64,000 bases of DNA, taken from the NCBI RefSeq assembly GCF_002959965.1, contig NZ_PREV01000026.1, forward strand, positions 317,501-381,500. The letters are read 5' to 3'. Shown piece by piece: positions 36,675-50,300 of this stretch. Origin of the DNA: Microbulbifer pacificus (lineage in GTDB: Bacteria; Pseudomonadota; Gammaproteobacteria; Pseudomonadales; Cellvibrionaceae). The notes under the pieces were generated by a model. The model was not told the origin of the DNA, did no database searches, and was given only the letters and a program-made list of their open reading frames with translations. Every line of letters begins with the position of its first letter. Positions within the stretch are counted from its first letter, which is position 1. The translations under genes and the position numbers were made by a program.

Positions 36675-37379
36675 CTATACGGCGCGGGTTATCAGCATAT
36701 TGCGGATATGGCCGATGGCCCGGGTGGGGTTCAAACCCTTCGGGCACACGTTCACACAGTTCTGGATGCCGTGGCAGCGGAATACGCTGAAAGGATCATC
36801 CAGTTTTCCGAGGCGTTCGTCGGTGGCGGTATCGCGGCTGTCCGCCAGGAAGCGGTACGCCTGCAACAGACCCGCAGGGCCGATGAACTTGTCGGGGTTC
36901 CACCAGAAAGACGGACATGCGGTGGAGCAACAGGCACAGAGAATACACTCGTACAGGCCGTCCAGCTTTTCACGCTCTTCCGGCGACTGCAGACGCTCAA
37001 TGGCCGGAGCCGGCGTGCTGTTCTGCAGATAGGGTTCAATCTTCTTGTACTGGGTGTAGAACTGCTCCATGTCCACCACCAGGTCGCGGATCACCGGCAG
37101 ACCGGGCAGCGGGCGCAGTACCAGCTTGCCTTTGGGGGCGGCCTGGGAGATCGGCATGATACAGGCAAGACCGTTCTTGCCGGAAATATTCATACCGTCG
37201 GAACCGCACACGCCCTCGCGGCAGGAGCGGCGGAATGCCAGAGACGGATCCTCGGCTTTCAGCAGTTCCAGCACATCCAGCACCATCAGGTCCTTGCCCT
37301 GAGTGTCCAGTTCATAATCCTGCATGTAGGGTGCAGAATCGGTTTCCGGGTTGTAACGGTAGATGCTTACTTTCAACAT
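36675..37379 (-). CDS. sdhB: Succinate dehydrogenase iron-sulfur subunit
   Basis: 234 residues. The [2Fe-2S] ligands are in SCREGVCGSDGMNI; the [4Fe-4S] and [3Fe-4S] ligands in CILCACCSTACPSFWW and CHGIQNCVNVCPKGLNP. Carries electrons from SdhA to quinone at the inner membrane. 18 bases after sdhA. Confidence 0.97.
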   Translation of the reverse strand: MLKVSIYRYNPETDSAPYMQDYELDTQGKDLMVLDVLELLKAEDPSLAFRRSCREGVCGSDGMNISGKNGLACIMPISQAAPKGKLVLRPLPGLPVIRDLVVDMEQFYTQYKKIEPYLQNSTPAPAIERLQSPEEREKLDGLYECILCACCSTACPSFWWNPDKFIGPAGLLQAYRFLADSRDTATDERLGKLDDPFSVFRCHGIQNCVNVCPKGLNPTRAIGHIRNMLITRAV

Positions 37380-37397
37380 TGTCTTTCCGCTCCCGAA

Positions 37398-39170
37398 TTA
37401 GTAGGTACGCGCTTTCGGCTCGAAAGCTTCCACGGTGTTGGGGGCAAAGTTCACCGCACGCTTGCCAACACGCTTCTCCGTCGGGAAGAACATGGAATGG
37501 CACAGCCAGTTTTCGTCGTCACGCTCCTGGAAGTCTTCGCGGGCGTGGGCGCCGCGACTCTCGGTGCGCACTTCCGCAGCGATCGCAGTGGCTTCGGCCA
37601 CTTCCAGCAGGTTCTGCAGTTCCAGCGCTTCGATACGCGCGGTGTTGAATGCGCGGGACTTGTCGTCCAGACGCACGTTGGCGATGCGCTCGCGCAGGCT
37701 TTCCAGCTTTTTCACGCCTTCGGCCATGTAATCGCCGCGGCGGAATACACCGAAGTGATTCTGCATCACGTTCTGCAGCTCGGTACGCAGGCTCGCGGCA
37801 GATTCGCCGTCATTCGTGGTTTCCAGACGGTTCAGGCGGGACATGGCCGCTTCGATATCGGAATCGCTCGCCTCACGGGCCTCGATACCTTCGCGCAGCG
37901 CCTTCTCGATGAACAGGCCGGAAGCGCGACCGAATACCACCAGGTCCAGCAGGGAGTTGCCGCCCAGGCGGTTGGCACCGTGCACGGATACACAGGCCAC
38001 TTCGCCACAGGCGAAGAAGCCGTCGACGATCTGATCGTTACCGGAGGCGTCCTGGGTCAGAGCCTGACCGTGAATATTGGTCGGGATACCGCCCATCATG
38101 TAGTGACAGGTGGGTACAACCGGAATCGGCTCCTTGACCGGGTCTACGTGAGCAAAGGTCTTAGCCAGCTCACAGATGCCCGGCAGGCGGCTGTGCAGCA
38201 GCTCTTCGCCCAGGTGATCCAGCTTCAGGAACACGTGGTCGGCGTTGGGGCCGGCACCGCGGCCATCGAGGATTTCCAGCACCATGGAGCGGGCAACCAC
38301 GTCGCGGGATGCCAGGTCTTTGGCGTTGGGCGCGTAGCGCTCCATGAAACGCTCGCCGTCCTTGTTGATCAGGTAGCCACCTTCACCGCGACAGCCCTCG
38401 GTGACCAGTACACCAGCGCCGGCGATGCCGGTGGGGTGGAACTGCCACATTTCGATGTCTTGCACCGGGAAGCCCGCGCGCAGGGCCATGCCCACGCCGT
38501 CACCGGTGTTGATGTGCGCGTTGGTAGTGGACGCGAAAATACGGCCGGCACCACCGGTGGCGAATACGGTCGCCTTGGACTTGATGAAGACCACTTCGCC
38601 GTCTTCGATACAGATGGCGATCACACCTACAACCACGCCGTCCTGGTTCTTCACCAGATCCACCGCGAACCACTCGTTCAGGAATACGGTGTTGTGCTTG
38701 ACGTTGTTCTGATACAGGGTGTGCAGCAGGGCATGACCGGTACGGTCCGCCGCCGCGCAGGTGCGCGCCGCCTGACCACCGCGGCCGTAGTCCTTGGACT
38801 GACCACCAAACGGACGCTGATAGATTCGGCCTTCTTTGGTGCGGGAGAACGGCAGACCCATGTGCTCCAGTTCGAACACGGCTTCCGGGCCCACGGAGCA
38901 CATATATTCGATCGCGTCCTGGTCACCGATGTAGTCGGAGCCTTTAACGGTGTCGTACATGTGCCAGCGCCAATCGTCATTGGGGTCATCACTGGCGATC
39001 GCACAGGTGATACCGCCCTGGGCGGAGACCGTGTGCGAACGGGTTGGGAATACTTTGGTGATGACCGCGGTCTTGAAACCGGACTGGGCCATCTGCAGGG
39101 CCGCACGCATACCCGCGCCGCCGCCGCCAACTACGATACCGTCAAAGGTAATTGTTCGCATATTCGACAT
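37398..39170 (-). CDS. sdhA: Succinate dehydrogenase flavoprotein subunit
   Basis: 590 residues. FAD motif [14 protein letters not shown], covalent-FAD His in [14 protein letters not shown], and substrate-site motifs HPTGIAGAG and [17 protein letters not shown]. Oxidises succinate to fumarate on the cytoplasmic face. Between sdhD and sdhB in the usual order. Confidence 0.98.
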   Translation of the reverse strand: MSNMRTITFDGIVVGGGGAGMRAALQMAQSGFKTAVITKVFPTRSHTVSAQGGITCAIASDDPNDDWRWHMYDTVKGSDYIGDQDAIEYMCSVGPEAVFELEHMGLPFSRTKEGRIYQRPFGGQSKDYGRGGQAARTCAAADRTGHALLHTLYQNNVKHNTVFLNEWFAVDLVKNQDGVVVGVIAICIEDGEVVFIKSKATVFATGGAGRIFASTTNAHINTGDGVGMALRAGFPVQDIEMWQFHPTGIAGAGVLVTEGCRGEGGYLINKDGERFMERYAPNAKDLASRDVVARSMVLEILDGRGAGPNADHVFLKLDHLGEELLHSRLPGICELAKTFAHVDPVKEPIPVVPTCHYMMGGIPTNIHGQALTQDASGNDQIVDGFFACGEVACVSVHGANRLGGNSLLDLVVFGRASGLFIEKALREGIEAREASDSDIEAAMSRLNRLETTNDGESAASLRTELQNVMQNHFGVFRRGDYMAEGVKKLESLRERIANVRLDDKSRAFNTARIEALELQNLLEVAEATAIAAEVRTESRGAHAREDFQERDDENWLCHSMFFPTEKRVGKRAVNFAPNTVEAFEPKARTY

Positions 39171-39173
39171 GTC

Positions 39174-39542
39174 TTACACACCCCACAGAATTTCAATGCC
39201 CCACACCGCGTAGAACACGGCTACAGCGCCCAACAGCACCTCGACCAGAATACGCAGCACGGTGGCTTTGCCACCCATCATGCGGTTGGTGAGGTAGTCG
39301 GTCACCACGGACCAGAGACCGATCCAGGCGTGAGCAATTGTGGAGATCAGAGCCACCAGACTGAAAACGCGTACCCAACGCTGTTCAAACAGCGCGGACC
39401 AGCTGGCGTAGCCGAAGTCTTTGGAGAGAAAAATGAAACCCACTATAAAGAGGGTATAAGCCACCAGCACCACGGCACTGACGCGCTGAATGAACCAGTC
39501 GTAGAGACCACTGCGACCGAAACCTGTAACTGCCTTTACCAT
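39174..39542 (-). CDS. sdhD: Succinate dehydrogenase membrane anchor subunit
   Basis: 122 residues with three membrane helices (VVLVAYTLFIVGFIF, VFSLVALISTIAHAWIG and LLGAVAVFYAVWGI). The His in IAHAWIGLW is the likely heme ligand. Its start overlaps sdhC by seven bases. Confidence 0.92.
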   Translation of the reverse strand: MVKAVTGFGRSGLYDWFIQRVSAVVLVAYTLFIVGFIFLSKDFGYASWSALFEQRWVRVFSLVALISTIAHAWIGLWSVVTDYLTNRMMGGKATVLRILVEVLLGAVAVFYAVWGIEILWGV

Positions 39543-39910
39543 ACGAAGACCCCCGCCAGCAGAATGAGCGCTACAGAAAGCACCAGCACGATGATGGCAC
39601 CGCGGCGGCCACCTTCCAGGCTTTCACCAATACCCATATCCATGATCAGGTGACGCACACCAGCGATCAGGTGATAGATGAGCGCGGCGAGTGAGGCCCA
39701 CAGAACGAGCTTTGCCGGAACGCTGGTAAAAAACTCAGTTACTTTCTGGAAACCCTGCTCGGATTCCAGACTGGAATCCAGCATGCACAGGAGAAGTGCA
39801 ACGACAGCAAAGAGCACCACACCGGAAATACGGTGCAGGATCGAAACCAACGCTGGTGCAGGGAGCTTAATAGTAGAAATGTCTAAATTGACAGGTCTGT
39901 TTTTTTTCAC
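39536..39910 (-). CDS. sdhC: Succinate dehydrogenase cytochrome b556 subunit
   Basis: 124 residues. N-terminal family motif KKNRPVNLDIS, then LVSILHRISGVVLF (quinone-site Ser and Arg) and YHLIAGVRHLIMDMG with the heme His. First gene of the nine-gene TCA operon; the promoter must lie in 39911-40568, shared with gltA. Confidence 0.94.
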   Translation of the reverse strand: MKKNRPVNLDISTIKLPAPALVSILHRISGVVLFAVVALLLCMLDSSLESEQGFQKVTEFFTSVPAKLVLWASLAALIYHLIAGVRHLIMDMGIGESLEGGRRGAIIVLVLSVALILLAGVFVW

Positions 39911-40568
39911 AGGAAAAACACCTTGTTGCCCTGAAAGACGGGGCGCCCGTTAAATTTGTGTAGTCCGGGCGAGCTTGCTGATCACTATCCACACAACCTG
40001 TCGAGGTCTTGTACAAAGTGGCCTTACCACGGCGCAAGCCGCGCGGATTATAGGCATTCAGATTTCAAAACACAACGAACGGCGCCCGCTCAACGCCGGC
40101 TTTATACCAGCTGCAATTCGCGCCACTCTACAGACCAAGGTATGAAGCGCACTTCTCATTCCCACTGAGGGCGAGCCGAATTTAGACGCCAGAACTCCCC
40201 CCCCCTACAGGCAAATTCCCTGCCACCTGAGCCTGGCGCAACAGATCCTGCGGCCCGCTCATGGGTCAACCGATCCGATTTGGTTTGACAATTTGGGGCG
40301 CGGCACTTAAGTTTGGCCGCGCTCAAAAGCCCGCTAGCCCCATATCCGCGTCCGGATGCTGCCAAAGAAGGCCCTCCGAGCCCGCAGAATCCGGCACTTC
40401 CCGGGTTTTGCCTGTGCACAGATAACGCCTGGGATACACCTTCCTATAAAAAGGTGATCACAGATGAGCGCGGAGCACGCCCCTCCCGGGCCGTAGAATC
40501 GCTGAATTGATTCAGTGATTTGTGTGGAAATAAAAAGCTGGCAACAGAATAGTTTTTAGGAGTCCACA
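39911..40568. promoter_or_regulatory. Divergent control region between sdhC and gltA
   Basis: 658 bases with no gene I can support. It must hold the promoters of the TCA operon (minus) and gltA (plus). A CCTATAAAAAGG near 40443 could contribute a -10 region for gltA, and AGGAG at 40558 serves as its ribosome site. Short open frames here lack ribosome sites and family likeness. Confidence 0.6.
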
Positions 40569-41858
40569 ATGTCCGACAAGAAAGCTCAACTCACGGTCGA
40601 CGGTATCGACGCCCAAATCGACCTGCCGGTCTACTCCGGTACCGTCGGTCCCGACGTTGTCGATATCAGCAGCCTGGCAAGTAAAGGTCTGTTCACGTTC
40701 GACCCGGGCTTTATGTCCACCGCCTCCTGTGAGTCCAAAATCACTTACATCGACGGCGCCAAAGGTGTACTCCTGCACCGCGGCTACCCCATTGAGCAGC
40801 TGGCGGAGAAATCCGACTACCTGGAAACCTGCTATCTGCTGATGAATGGCGAATTGCCCACCGTCGAGCAGAAGAAGGAATACGTCAACGGCATCATGAA
40901 CCACACCATGGTGCATGAATCCCTGGTCAACTTCTTCAAGGGCTTCCGCTACGACGCCCACCCGATGGCCATGATGTGTGGCGTTGTCGGCGCCCTCGCC
41001 TCCTTCTACCACGACTCCCTCGACATCACCGACCCCGAGCACCGCAAGATCTCGGCGGATCGCCTGATTGCCAAGATGCCGACCCTGGCCGCCATGTGCT
41101 ACAAGCACAGCAAGGGCCAGCCGTTCATGTACCCGGATAACAGCCTCAGCTACTCCGAGAACTTCCTGCACATGATGTTCGGCAACCCCTGCGAACCGAG
41201 CAAGATCGATCCGATTGTGGCGAAGGCCATGGACGTGATCTTCCTGCTGCACGCGGACCACGAGCAGAACGCCTCTACCTCCACCGTGCGCCTGGCAGGT
41301 TCATCCGGTGCCAACCCCTTCGCCTGTATCTCCTCCGGTATCGCCACCCTCTGGGGGCCGGCGCACGGTGGTGCCAACGAAGCGGTTCTGAACATGCTGG
41401 AAGAAATCGGCGACGAGAGCCGTATCGACGAGTACGTCGCCAAGGCCAAGGACAAGAATGACCCGTTCCGCCTGATGGGCTTCGGCCACCGTGTATACAA
41501 GAACTTCGACCCGCGCTCCCGTGTAATGCAGGGCATCTGCGACGAAGTCCTGGGTGCGATGGGTGCCGAGAACGATCCGCTGCTGCGCATCGCCAAAAAA
41601 CTGGAAAAGATCGCACTGGAAGACGAGTACTTCGTCGAGAAGAAACTCTACCCGAACGTGGATTTCTACTCCGGTATCATCATGAAGGCCATCGGCATCC
41701 CCACCGACATGTTCACCGTGATCTTCGCCACCGGCCGCACCGCAGGCTGGATTGCGCACTGGAACGAGATGATCTCCAATCCGTACAAGATCGGCCGTCC
41801 GCGCCAGTTGTACACCGGCTACGCCGCACGCGACTACGTGGCCCCTCAGGACCGCTAA
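40569..41858 (+). CDS. gltA: Citrate synthase (type II)
   Basis: 429 residues. Catalytic regions are visible: [16 protein letters not shown] (His), [12 protein letters not shown] (His) and [14 protein letters not shown], with the C-terminal [16 protein letters not shown] containing Arg contacts. Length fits the NADH-regulated hexameric form of Gram-negative bacteria. ATG follows TAGGAG. Confidence 0.98.
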   Translation: MSDKKAQLTVDGIDAQIDLPVYSGTVGPDVVDISSLASKGLFTFDPGFMSTASCESKITYIDGAKGVLLHRGYPIEQLAEKSDYLETCYLLMNGELPTVEQKKEYVNGIMNHTMVHESLVNFFKGFRYDAHPMAMMCGVVGALASFYHDSLDITDPEHRKISADRLIAKMPTLAAMCYKHSKGQPFMYPDNSLSYSENFLHMMFGNPCEPSKIDPIVAKAMDVIFLLHADHEQNASTSTVRLAGSSGANPFACISSGIATLWGPAHGGANEAVLNMLEEIGDESRIDEYVAKAKDKNDPFRLMGFGHRVYKNFDPRSRVMQGICDEVLGAMGAENDPLLRIAKKLEKIALEDEYFVEKKLYPNVDFYSGIIMKAIGIPTDMFTVIFATGRTAGWIAHWNEMISNPYKIGRPRQLYTGYAARDYVAPQDR

Positions 41859-41892
41859 GACGGACCGTTGTCCGGCTCCGTCTAGAGCGCGT

Positions 41893-41918
41893 AAAACCCG
41901 GCAATTGCCGGGTTTTTT
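41893..41918 (+). terminator. gltA terminator
   Basis: AAAACCCGGCAA and TTGCCGGGTTTT form a perfect stem ending in TTTTTT, 35 bases after the stop codon. Confidence 0.93.
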
Positions 41919-41955
41919 GTGCCTGCCGTTTTATACCCCTGTATCTCAGGCACAA

Positions 41956-41989
41956 CAAAACCCCCGCACCTTTCGGCGCGGGGGTTTTG
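41956..41989 (-). terminator. Terminator of the smaller chitinase gene
   Basis: CAAAACCCCCGC and GCGGGGGTTTTG pair around a 10-base loop, 20 bases past the minus-strand stop codon at 42009, with T-runs in both directions. Confidence 0.9.
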
Positions 41990-42008
41990 CGTCTCTTGTC
42001 AGCGGGCG

Positions 42009-43598
42009 TTACGGCAGATTGTGCACGTGGCTACCCACCGGTCCCGAGAAAATGCCACCGTCGTTCATATCCCAGTTGATGGACCAGGTCATCACACCGT
42101 TAAAGGTGGGATAGGCCTGACTGGGGGTCAGGGTGGCGCAGTTCAGCTGTTGGGTCAGACAATCCAGCGCGCGATTGATATTCGCGGTGGTCGCAAATCC
42201 GCTGCTTGCCGCACTGGGCCCGGAGGGGAGTGCCAGCCCAACCTGATCCGGGCGCAGTCCCTCAAAGAAGCCTGCGCTTCCGTAGCCCAACGGGAAGCCC
42301 TCAATCAACATCAGCGCGGAGGCCACCATCATGTCCACCGAGCCCGCCGCATAGGCAGAGCCACTGTACGGTGTAGAGAGACCGCCATTGTTGTAGAGCT
42401 GCACGTGGAGCAGGTCCAGATCGTCGCGCAACTGGTCGATCATTGGCAGGTAAGCACCCCAGATACCGGTGTAGGAAACATACCCACCCTGCACATAGGG
42501 ATGCTCCGGCGCCATGGACAGATACATACCCGGGTAGAGCTGCTTCAGCTGCTTGACCGCTTTCACCATATTCTGGATCACCGGTGCGCCGTGCATGACA
42601 CCGGCACCGGACTCCAGATCGATGTCGATACCGTCAAAACCGTATTCATCAATCATCGCTGCAGTGCTGCTGACGAAGTTGGCTACGTTCTCGTCGGTGT
42701 TCAAGGTCACGGTGCCTTTCTCACCGCCGTATGACGCCACCACGATTTTTCCAGCGGCACGCTTGGCGGCGACGTCAGCAATAAATTGCTGCTTGTCGAG
42801 ACCGGGATCCAAATTGAACGCAATACTGCCGTTACCCGCGTCGTCCACAAAGGCCACCACAATCACATCCCACACATCGGATACTTCACTGATGCGGTAC
42901 AGGCCGGAACCATTGTTGAAGTTGTGCCAGTAGCCCACCAATGCATGTTTCGGCAGCAGACCACTGTTGCCACCAGACGAGCTACCGGAGGAGCCGGAGC
43001 CACTGGACGAAGAGCCGGAAGACGAGCTGGCTCCGCTGCTGGAAGAAGAACTCGAGGAGGAGCCACCGCAATCCCCTACCTGACTCCAGGCATCCTGCCA
43101 GTGCATGCCGACTCCCGGCTCATAGGCCCAGGCTGCGGCGGAAGAGCACCAGCCGGCGATATTGCATTGGAATTCCAGCCCCACGTTCTGTACCACTTGC
43201 CCCGCGGTATAGCTGGTGCCGGCAACATACTGCAACGAGGTACAGGAGCCGCCGCCAGATCCGCCACCAGAGCTGGAAGAAGACGAACCGGATGAGGAGG
43301 AGCTGGAAGATGAGGATGAGGACGAACTCGAGGAACTGGAGGAAGACGAGCTGGAAGAGGACGAGCCGCCATCACAGGCACCATCGTAGGCCCACACATC
43401 CCAAGTCCCCGAGTGAGTGGCCGGGTTTTCGTTTTGTGTCCACCACTTTGCGGTATACGCATTGCCCAGATGCTTGACCGTATCATTCCCAACATAAATT
43501 CCGGCACTCTGCCAGTCCGGACGCGCACTGCAGTCTATGGCTGCCACCTCGACAGAAAACACCCCGAGTGCTAGCAGACCTATTAATTGCCTTTTCAT
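42009..43598 (-). CDS. Secreted modular GH18 chitinase with poly-Ser linkers
   Basis: 529 residues. Signal peptide to about residue 19; an N-terminal CBM5/12-like module (22-75, with WQSAGIYVGND and AKWWTQNENP); a long poly-Ser linker; a second small carbohydrate-binding-like module (YVAGTSYTAGQVVQN ... WAYEPGVGMHW); another Ser linker; and a GH18 barrel (about 220-529) with YGFDGIDIDLES holding the catalytic DxxDxDxE Glu. It should cut chitin outside the cell. It is separated from the upstream chitinase by a terminator, so it probably has its own promoter in the 82-base gap. Confidence 0.93.
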   Translation of the reverse strand: MKRQLIGLLALGVFSVEVAAIDCSARPDWQSAGIYVGNDTVKHLGNAYTAKWWTQNENPATHSGTWDVWAYDGACDGGSSSSSSSSSSSSSSSSSSSSSSSSSGSSSSSSGGGSGGGSCTSLQYVAGTSYTAGQVVQNVGLEFQCNIAGWCSSAAAWAYEPGVGMHWQDAWSQVGDCGGSSSSSSSSSGASSSSGSSSSGSGSSGSSSGGNSGLLPKHALVGYWHNFNNGSGLYRISEVSDVWDVIVVAFVDDAGNGSIAFNLDPGLDKQQFIADVAAKRAAGKIVVASYGGEKGTVTLNTDENVANFVSSTAAMIDEYGFDGIDIDLESGAGVMHGAPVIQNMVKAVKQLKQLYPGMYLSMAPEHPYVQGGYVSYTGIWGAYLPMIDQLRDDLDLLHVQLYNNGGLSTPYSGSAYAAGSVDMMVASALMLIEGFPLGYGSAGFFEGLRPDQVGLALPSGPSAASSGFATTANINRALDCLTQQLNCATLTPSQAYPTFNGVMTWSINWDMNDGGIFSGPVGSHVHNLP

Positions 43599-43640
43599 AA
43601 CGTTTCCCTAAGTTATTTTTATGAGGCTTATCGAAAAGAG

Positions 43641-43664
43641 CAGAGGGCGCCGTAGCGCCCTCTG
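43641..43664 (-). terminator. Terminator of the larger chitinase gene
   Basis: CAGAGGGCGC and GCGCCCTCTG make a 10-base-pair stem with a CGTA loop, followed by CTCTTTTC on the minus strand. Confidence 0.85.
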
Positions 43665-43680
43665 TTTACTGCTGTAACAC

Positions 43681-46575
<2,895 letters not shown>

Positions 46576-46757
46576 TTATCTTTTATTGATCAGGATCTAT
46601 ATCAACGGGGGCTGTTGATTGTTTGTTCCGCCTTACCTCGACGGGCTTCTCTCGCCCCCGATTGAACGGCATACAACTACTAATGCCGGTACTTCTTGTT
46701 GTTATTTAACTCATCACTTTGGAACAGGGTACTTCAGGCGCCCGGCTGGGATACGGG

Positions 46758-46809
46758 CATATGACATCGCTGTCATTTCTTCATAAAAAGATGACAGCGA
46801 TGTCATATG
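46758..46809. promoter_or_regulatory. Double palindromic operator upstream of the large chitinase
   Basis: Perfect 19-base arms, CATATGACATCGCTGTCAT and its complement, separated by 14 bases. Each arm itself holds a palindromic TGACAnCGnTGTCA site, so this is a pair of regulator sites facing each other. The central CG is typical of LacI-family operators, and the sequence resembles GlcNAc/chitin regulator (NagR) sites as I recall them. The remaining bases 46558-46757 contain the chitinase leader and no gene. Confidence 0.65.
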
Positions 46810-47194
46810 ATGTTCACATTACTCCGCTAGGGGCTGTCTTTACCAGAGCCGTAAGACATCAATGAGAGTTTAGTCACAATATACCCTGATATTTTGGCGC
46901 ATTTTGCTGCGTGCAACACACTTTGCGCCGGCGTATAAAGGGAGAAATTAGAAAACTGCAGAGTCAATAACCTGGCGAAACGAAGAGCGGCCGATAAAAC
47001 ATCGACCGCTCACCCCACAATACCCAATCAAGCTGACTGAAACTTCCCGCTCGTACACTCGCTGAAATCAATCTCAGACCAGTGGTCACCCGCTGTGGGC
47101 CTATTTACGGTATATGTTCAGCCTCCGTTACGGACCGCTTCTTCTTGGCACTCCGCCTCGTCTCGCGATGGGGGAGTCTTCCCGGGACAGTTAC

Positions 47195-47245
47195 CAGTAT
47201 AGTTTCAAGCCTTCACCGTCCAAATAAAGAAGAGGAACTATACTG
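47195..47245 (+). promoter_or_regulatory. Inverted repeat upstream of the MurF-type fusion
   Basis: CAGTATAGTT and AACTATACTG are perfect 10-base arms 31 bases apart, in the leader of the next gene. The stretch 46810-47337 is otherwise without a supported gene; it contains a low-complexity leader and presumably the promoter. Confidence 0.45.
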
Positions 47246-47337
47246 AACCTAAAGCGACTGAACCTAATATGTGCGCGAAAGAGCGCCTGCAGCTGCATTT
47301 CACAGATAACAAAATTTTAATAAAAGGCAAGGAAGCC

Positions 47338-50300
47338 ATGTCATTGACCGTATTACTCGCTCGCACGTATCTGGCATTGGAACAAGAGCTGTCCAAACTG
47401 CGTCCGCCTTACACTCTCTATTTTTCACTTTGCGATGCTAAGAGCAGAGCCAGGGTTGTTCACGCTCAGGGGCAGAGTTTTATACAAGCCTGGGAAGCGT
47501 GCAGAGTGCAGGCGCTGAAGATTGAAAAAACTGAGAAGCTGGATATCTGCTGGCTTAGGATTGACTGGGTGTTCGCCAGCAAAGAAAGCTCTTGGGAAAA
47601 GTTAAAAAAGGAACTCGCGCTTACCAAACGCAACTATTTCCGTCGCGGCCTCGCTCTGGACCCCGAATTCAAAATCAGCTTCCTGGAGCAGGAGTTGAAC
47701 GCCAATGCGATGCTCTACGGAGGAAATCAAACTTCTCACGCCGTAGTAAACGAGAAAAATTTTTCTGCTTTTGCAAGAAAACGTTATGGAAGCTCCGTAA
47801 GTCTGGATTTTTCCCCAGACAAACCTGTTTACATCCTGCACACCAAAGGCATTTTTTCCAGTCGCACGGAAGGGCCTTTGATACTTAATGGTCCTGGCCG
47901 CGATATGGGCCGAAGAACCATTCAGGCACTTGATGAATATAACGTATACGAGTTGATCCACAACAGCAGCAATTACCTGGCCAGCCAGGTAACACAAAGT
48001 GGCCAGTTCCACTACGGCTGGCACCCTTGCTTTGACCGGCCAATCAGAGCCTATAACAACCTTCGACACGCCAGCAGTATCTACTCGATGCTGGAGGCCT
48101 GGGAGGTCACTGCAGATGAACAACTTGGGGCTTCCATACATAAAGCTCTCGACTACCTCATCAGCAATCTGATCAAAAAAACTAAACTCCCAGATGGCGC
48201 TACTGCAGCATTTTTAGTAGAAACCAATAATGAAATAAAGTTGGGTGGGAACGGTGTTTGCTTGCTCGCACTTTCGAAATACACTGCATTGACTGGCAAG
48301 GATCAGTATCTTTCTCTCATGGAGCAATTGGCGCTGGGCATCTGTCACATGCAAAACCCGCAAAACGGGAAGTTCGTACATGTGCTGGAATATCCTTCAC
48401 TCAGAGTAAAAGAAAAATTCAGAATCATCTATTACGATGGAGAAGCTGCCTTTGGCCTGATGCGCCTATATGGACTTACCAAAGACAGCCGCTGGCTTAG
48501 CGCAGTAGAAAAAGCATTCGATCACTTCATCAATGCCAAACACTGGCAAGCACATGACCACTGGCTCAGCTACTGCGTCAATGAACTAACCCTTTACAAA
48601 CCAGAAGAAAAATACTTTAAATTCGGTATCGATAACTTTTCTGACCATCTAGATTTCATTCTGAAACGCATCACTACATTCCCAACCCTTCTGGAATTAA
48701 TGATGGCTGCAGAAAAAATGATAACAAGGCTAAAGAACCAGAATAGATTCAAGCATCTTATTTCCAGAATTGATTTGCAGAAATTTTATGAGGCTCTCGA
48801 ATTTCGTGCCCACTACCTTCTAAACGGCCATTTTTGGCCGGAGTCTGCGATGTATTTCCAAAACCCAAAAAGAATACTGGGTAGCTTTTATATACGACAC
48901 CACGCCTTTCGAGTCAGAATTGATGATGTAGAGCATTATTTATCAGGGTTTGTTTCCTACCGACAATATCTTCTTGAAAAAAAGAAAGTAATTGCAGTCG
49001 AAGCACCCGCGCATACCATCCAGACGGAACCTGCAGCTTTATCCGACAACTGGGACGCAGAGAGCCTCGTGCACGCCACATCCGGGGCATGGATCATCCC
49101 GCCCAAGACACCCAACTGGCGCGCCACTGGATTATGTATATTTCCACCGGGAATGCGCCCGGGAAACATAGTCGTAGTGAGATCCCCAAATGGAGACAGG
49201 TTTATACCACCAAAGCAACTGGGCTCATTGCCGTACATCCCCCAGGCTATCATCACTGACGATCCAGAATTCAAAGCGAACCCTTCAATACCAGTACTGA
49301 AAGTATCAAAACTCCGCAATGCTATTCTGGGAATGGGACGGTATGCCCGAAGCCGAAATCAGGGGACGATTATTGGCATTACCGGAAGCTCGGGAAAAAC
49401 CACGACAGTCGCACTCCTTCATCACTTGCTGCGTCCTTGGGGTAACATCGGAAAAACAGAGCACAATGCCAATCTTCCTCTCGGCATTTCCTGGAATCTG
49501 GCATCCATGCCATGGGGTGCACCTTTCACGGTACTTGAAATGGCCGTTGGCAATATGAAGTTGAATAGCGAAATCGCAAAACCGGATATCGCCATCATAA
49601 CCAATATTCATCCTGCCCACTTGGAATATCACAGCAGCACGGAAGAAATAGCCAGAAAAAAAAGCAGGATTTTCTCAGGAATGAAGCCAGGAAGCATAGC
49701 TGTCATCAATCGAGACATACCGGAATGGCCAATCATAGAAGCCGAAGCGAACAGTCACAGCTTGAAAATTGTGACATTTGGAGAGCACCCACTTAGTCAG
49801 TACCGACTGAAAGAATATGCAGCGGATACCGGACGAACAGTTACTGATGTGAACGGTATCGATGTCGAGTTTATATCTGGAGCACGGGGCCAACATATGG
49901 CCATGAATTGCCTTGCATGTATCGCAGCGATCCACTCACTCGGCCTGGGATTAGAACCTGTACTACCCCTGATCCCCCTCTTCAAGCCACTGTTAGGGCG
50001 CGGCAATTCTTCGACAGTCCAGATACATGGAAAGCGGGTTCGGCTTATTGACGAAGCCTACAACGCCAACCCTGCGTCCATGAAAGCAGCCCTGCTTCTC
50101 GCAGGGGAAACCACTCTCTCCAGTAAAAATGCGAAGAAAATACTGGTGCTGGGCGATATGCGAGAGCTCGGAGAAAATTCTCAAAAATACCATGGAGACC
50201 TTGTTCCCCACATCAAGAAAACGGGGGCAGCCAGGGTTCTTTTACTTGGCAAGGAAATTGGAAACATTCATGAAAATCTCGTTAAAGAAGGAGTAAACAG

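Noticed and set aside
36708..39653. A 981-codon plus-strand open frame opposite sdhB, sdhA and sdhD
   Set aside because: Shadow of GC-rich codons of well-identified sdh genes.
39956..40510. Small frames in the sdhC-gltA gap
   Set aside because: No ribosome sites and no protein-like composition; a divergent promoter region is expected here.
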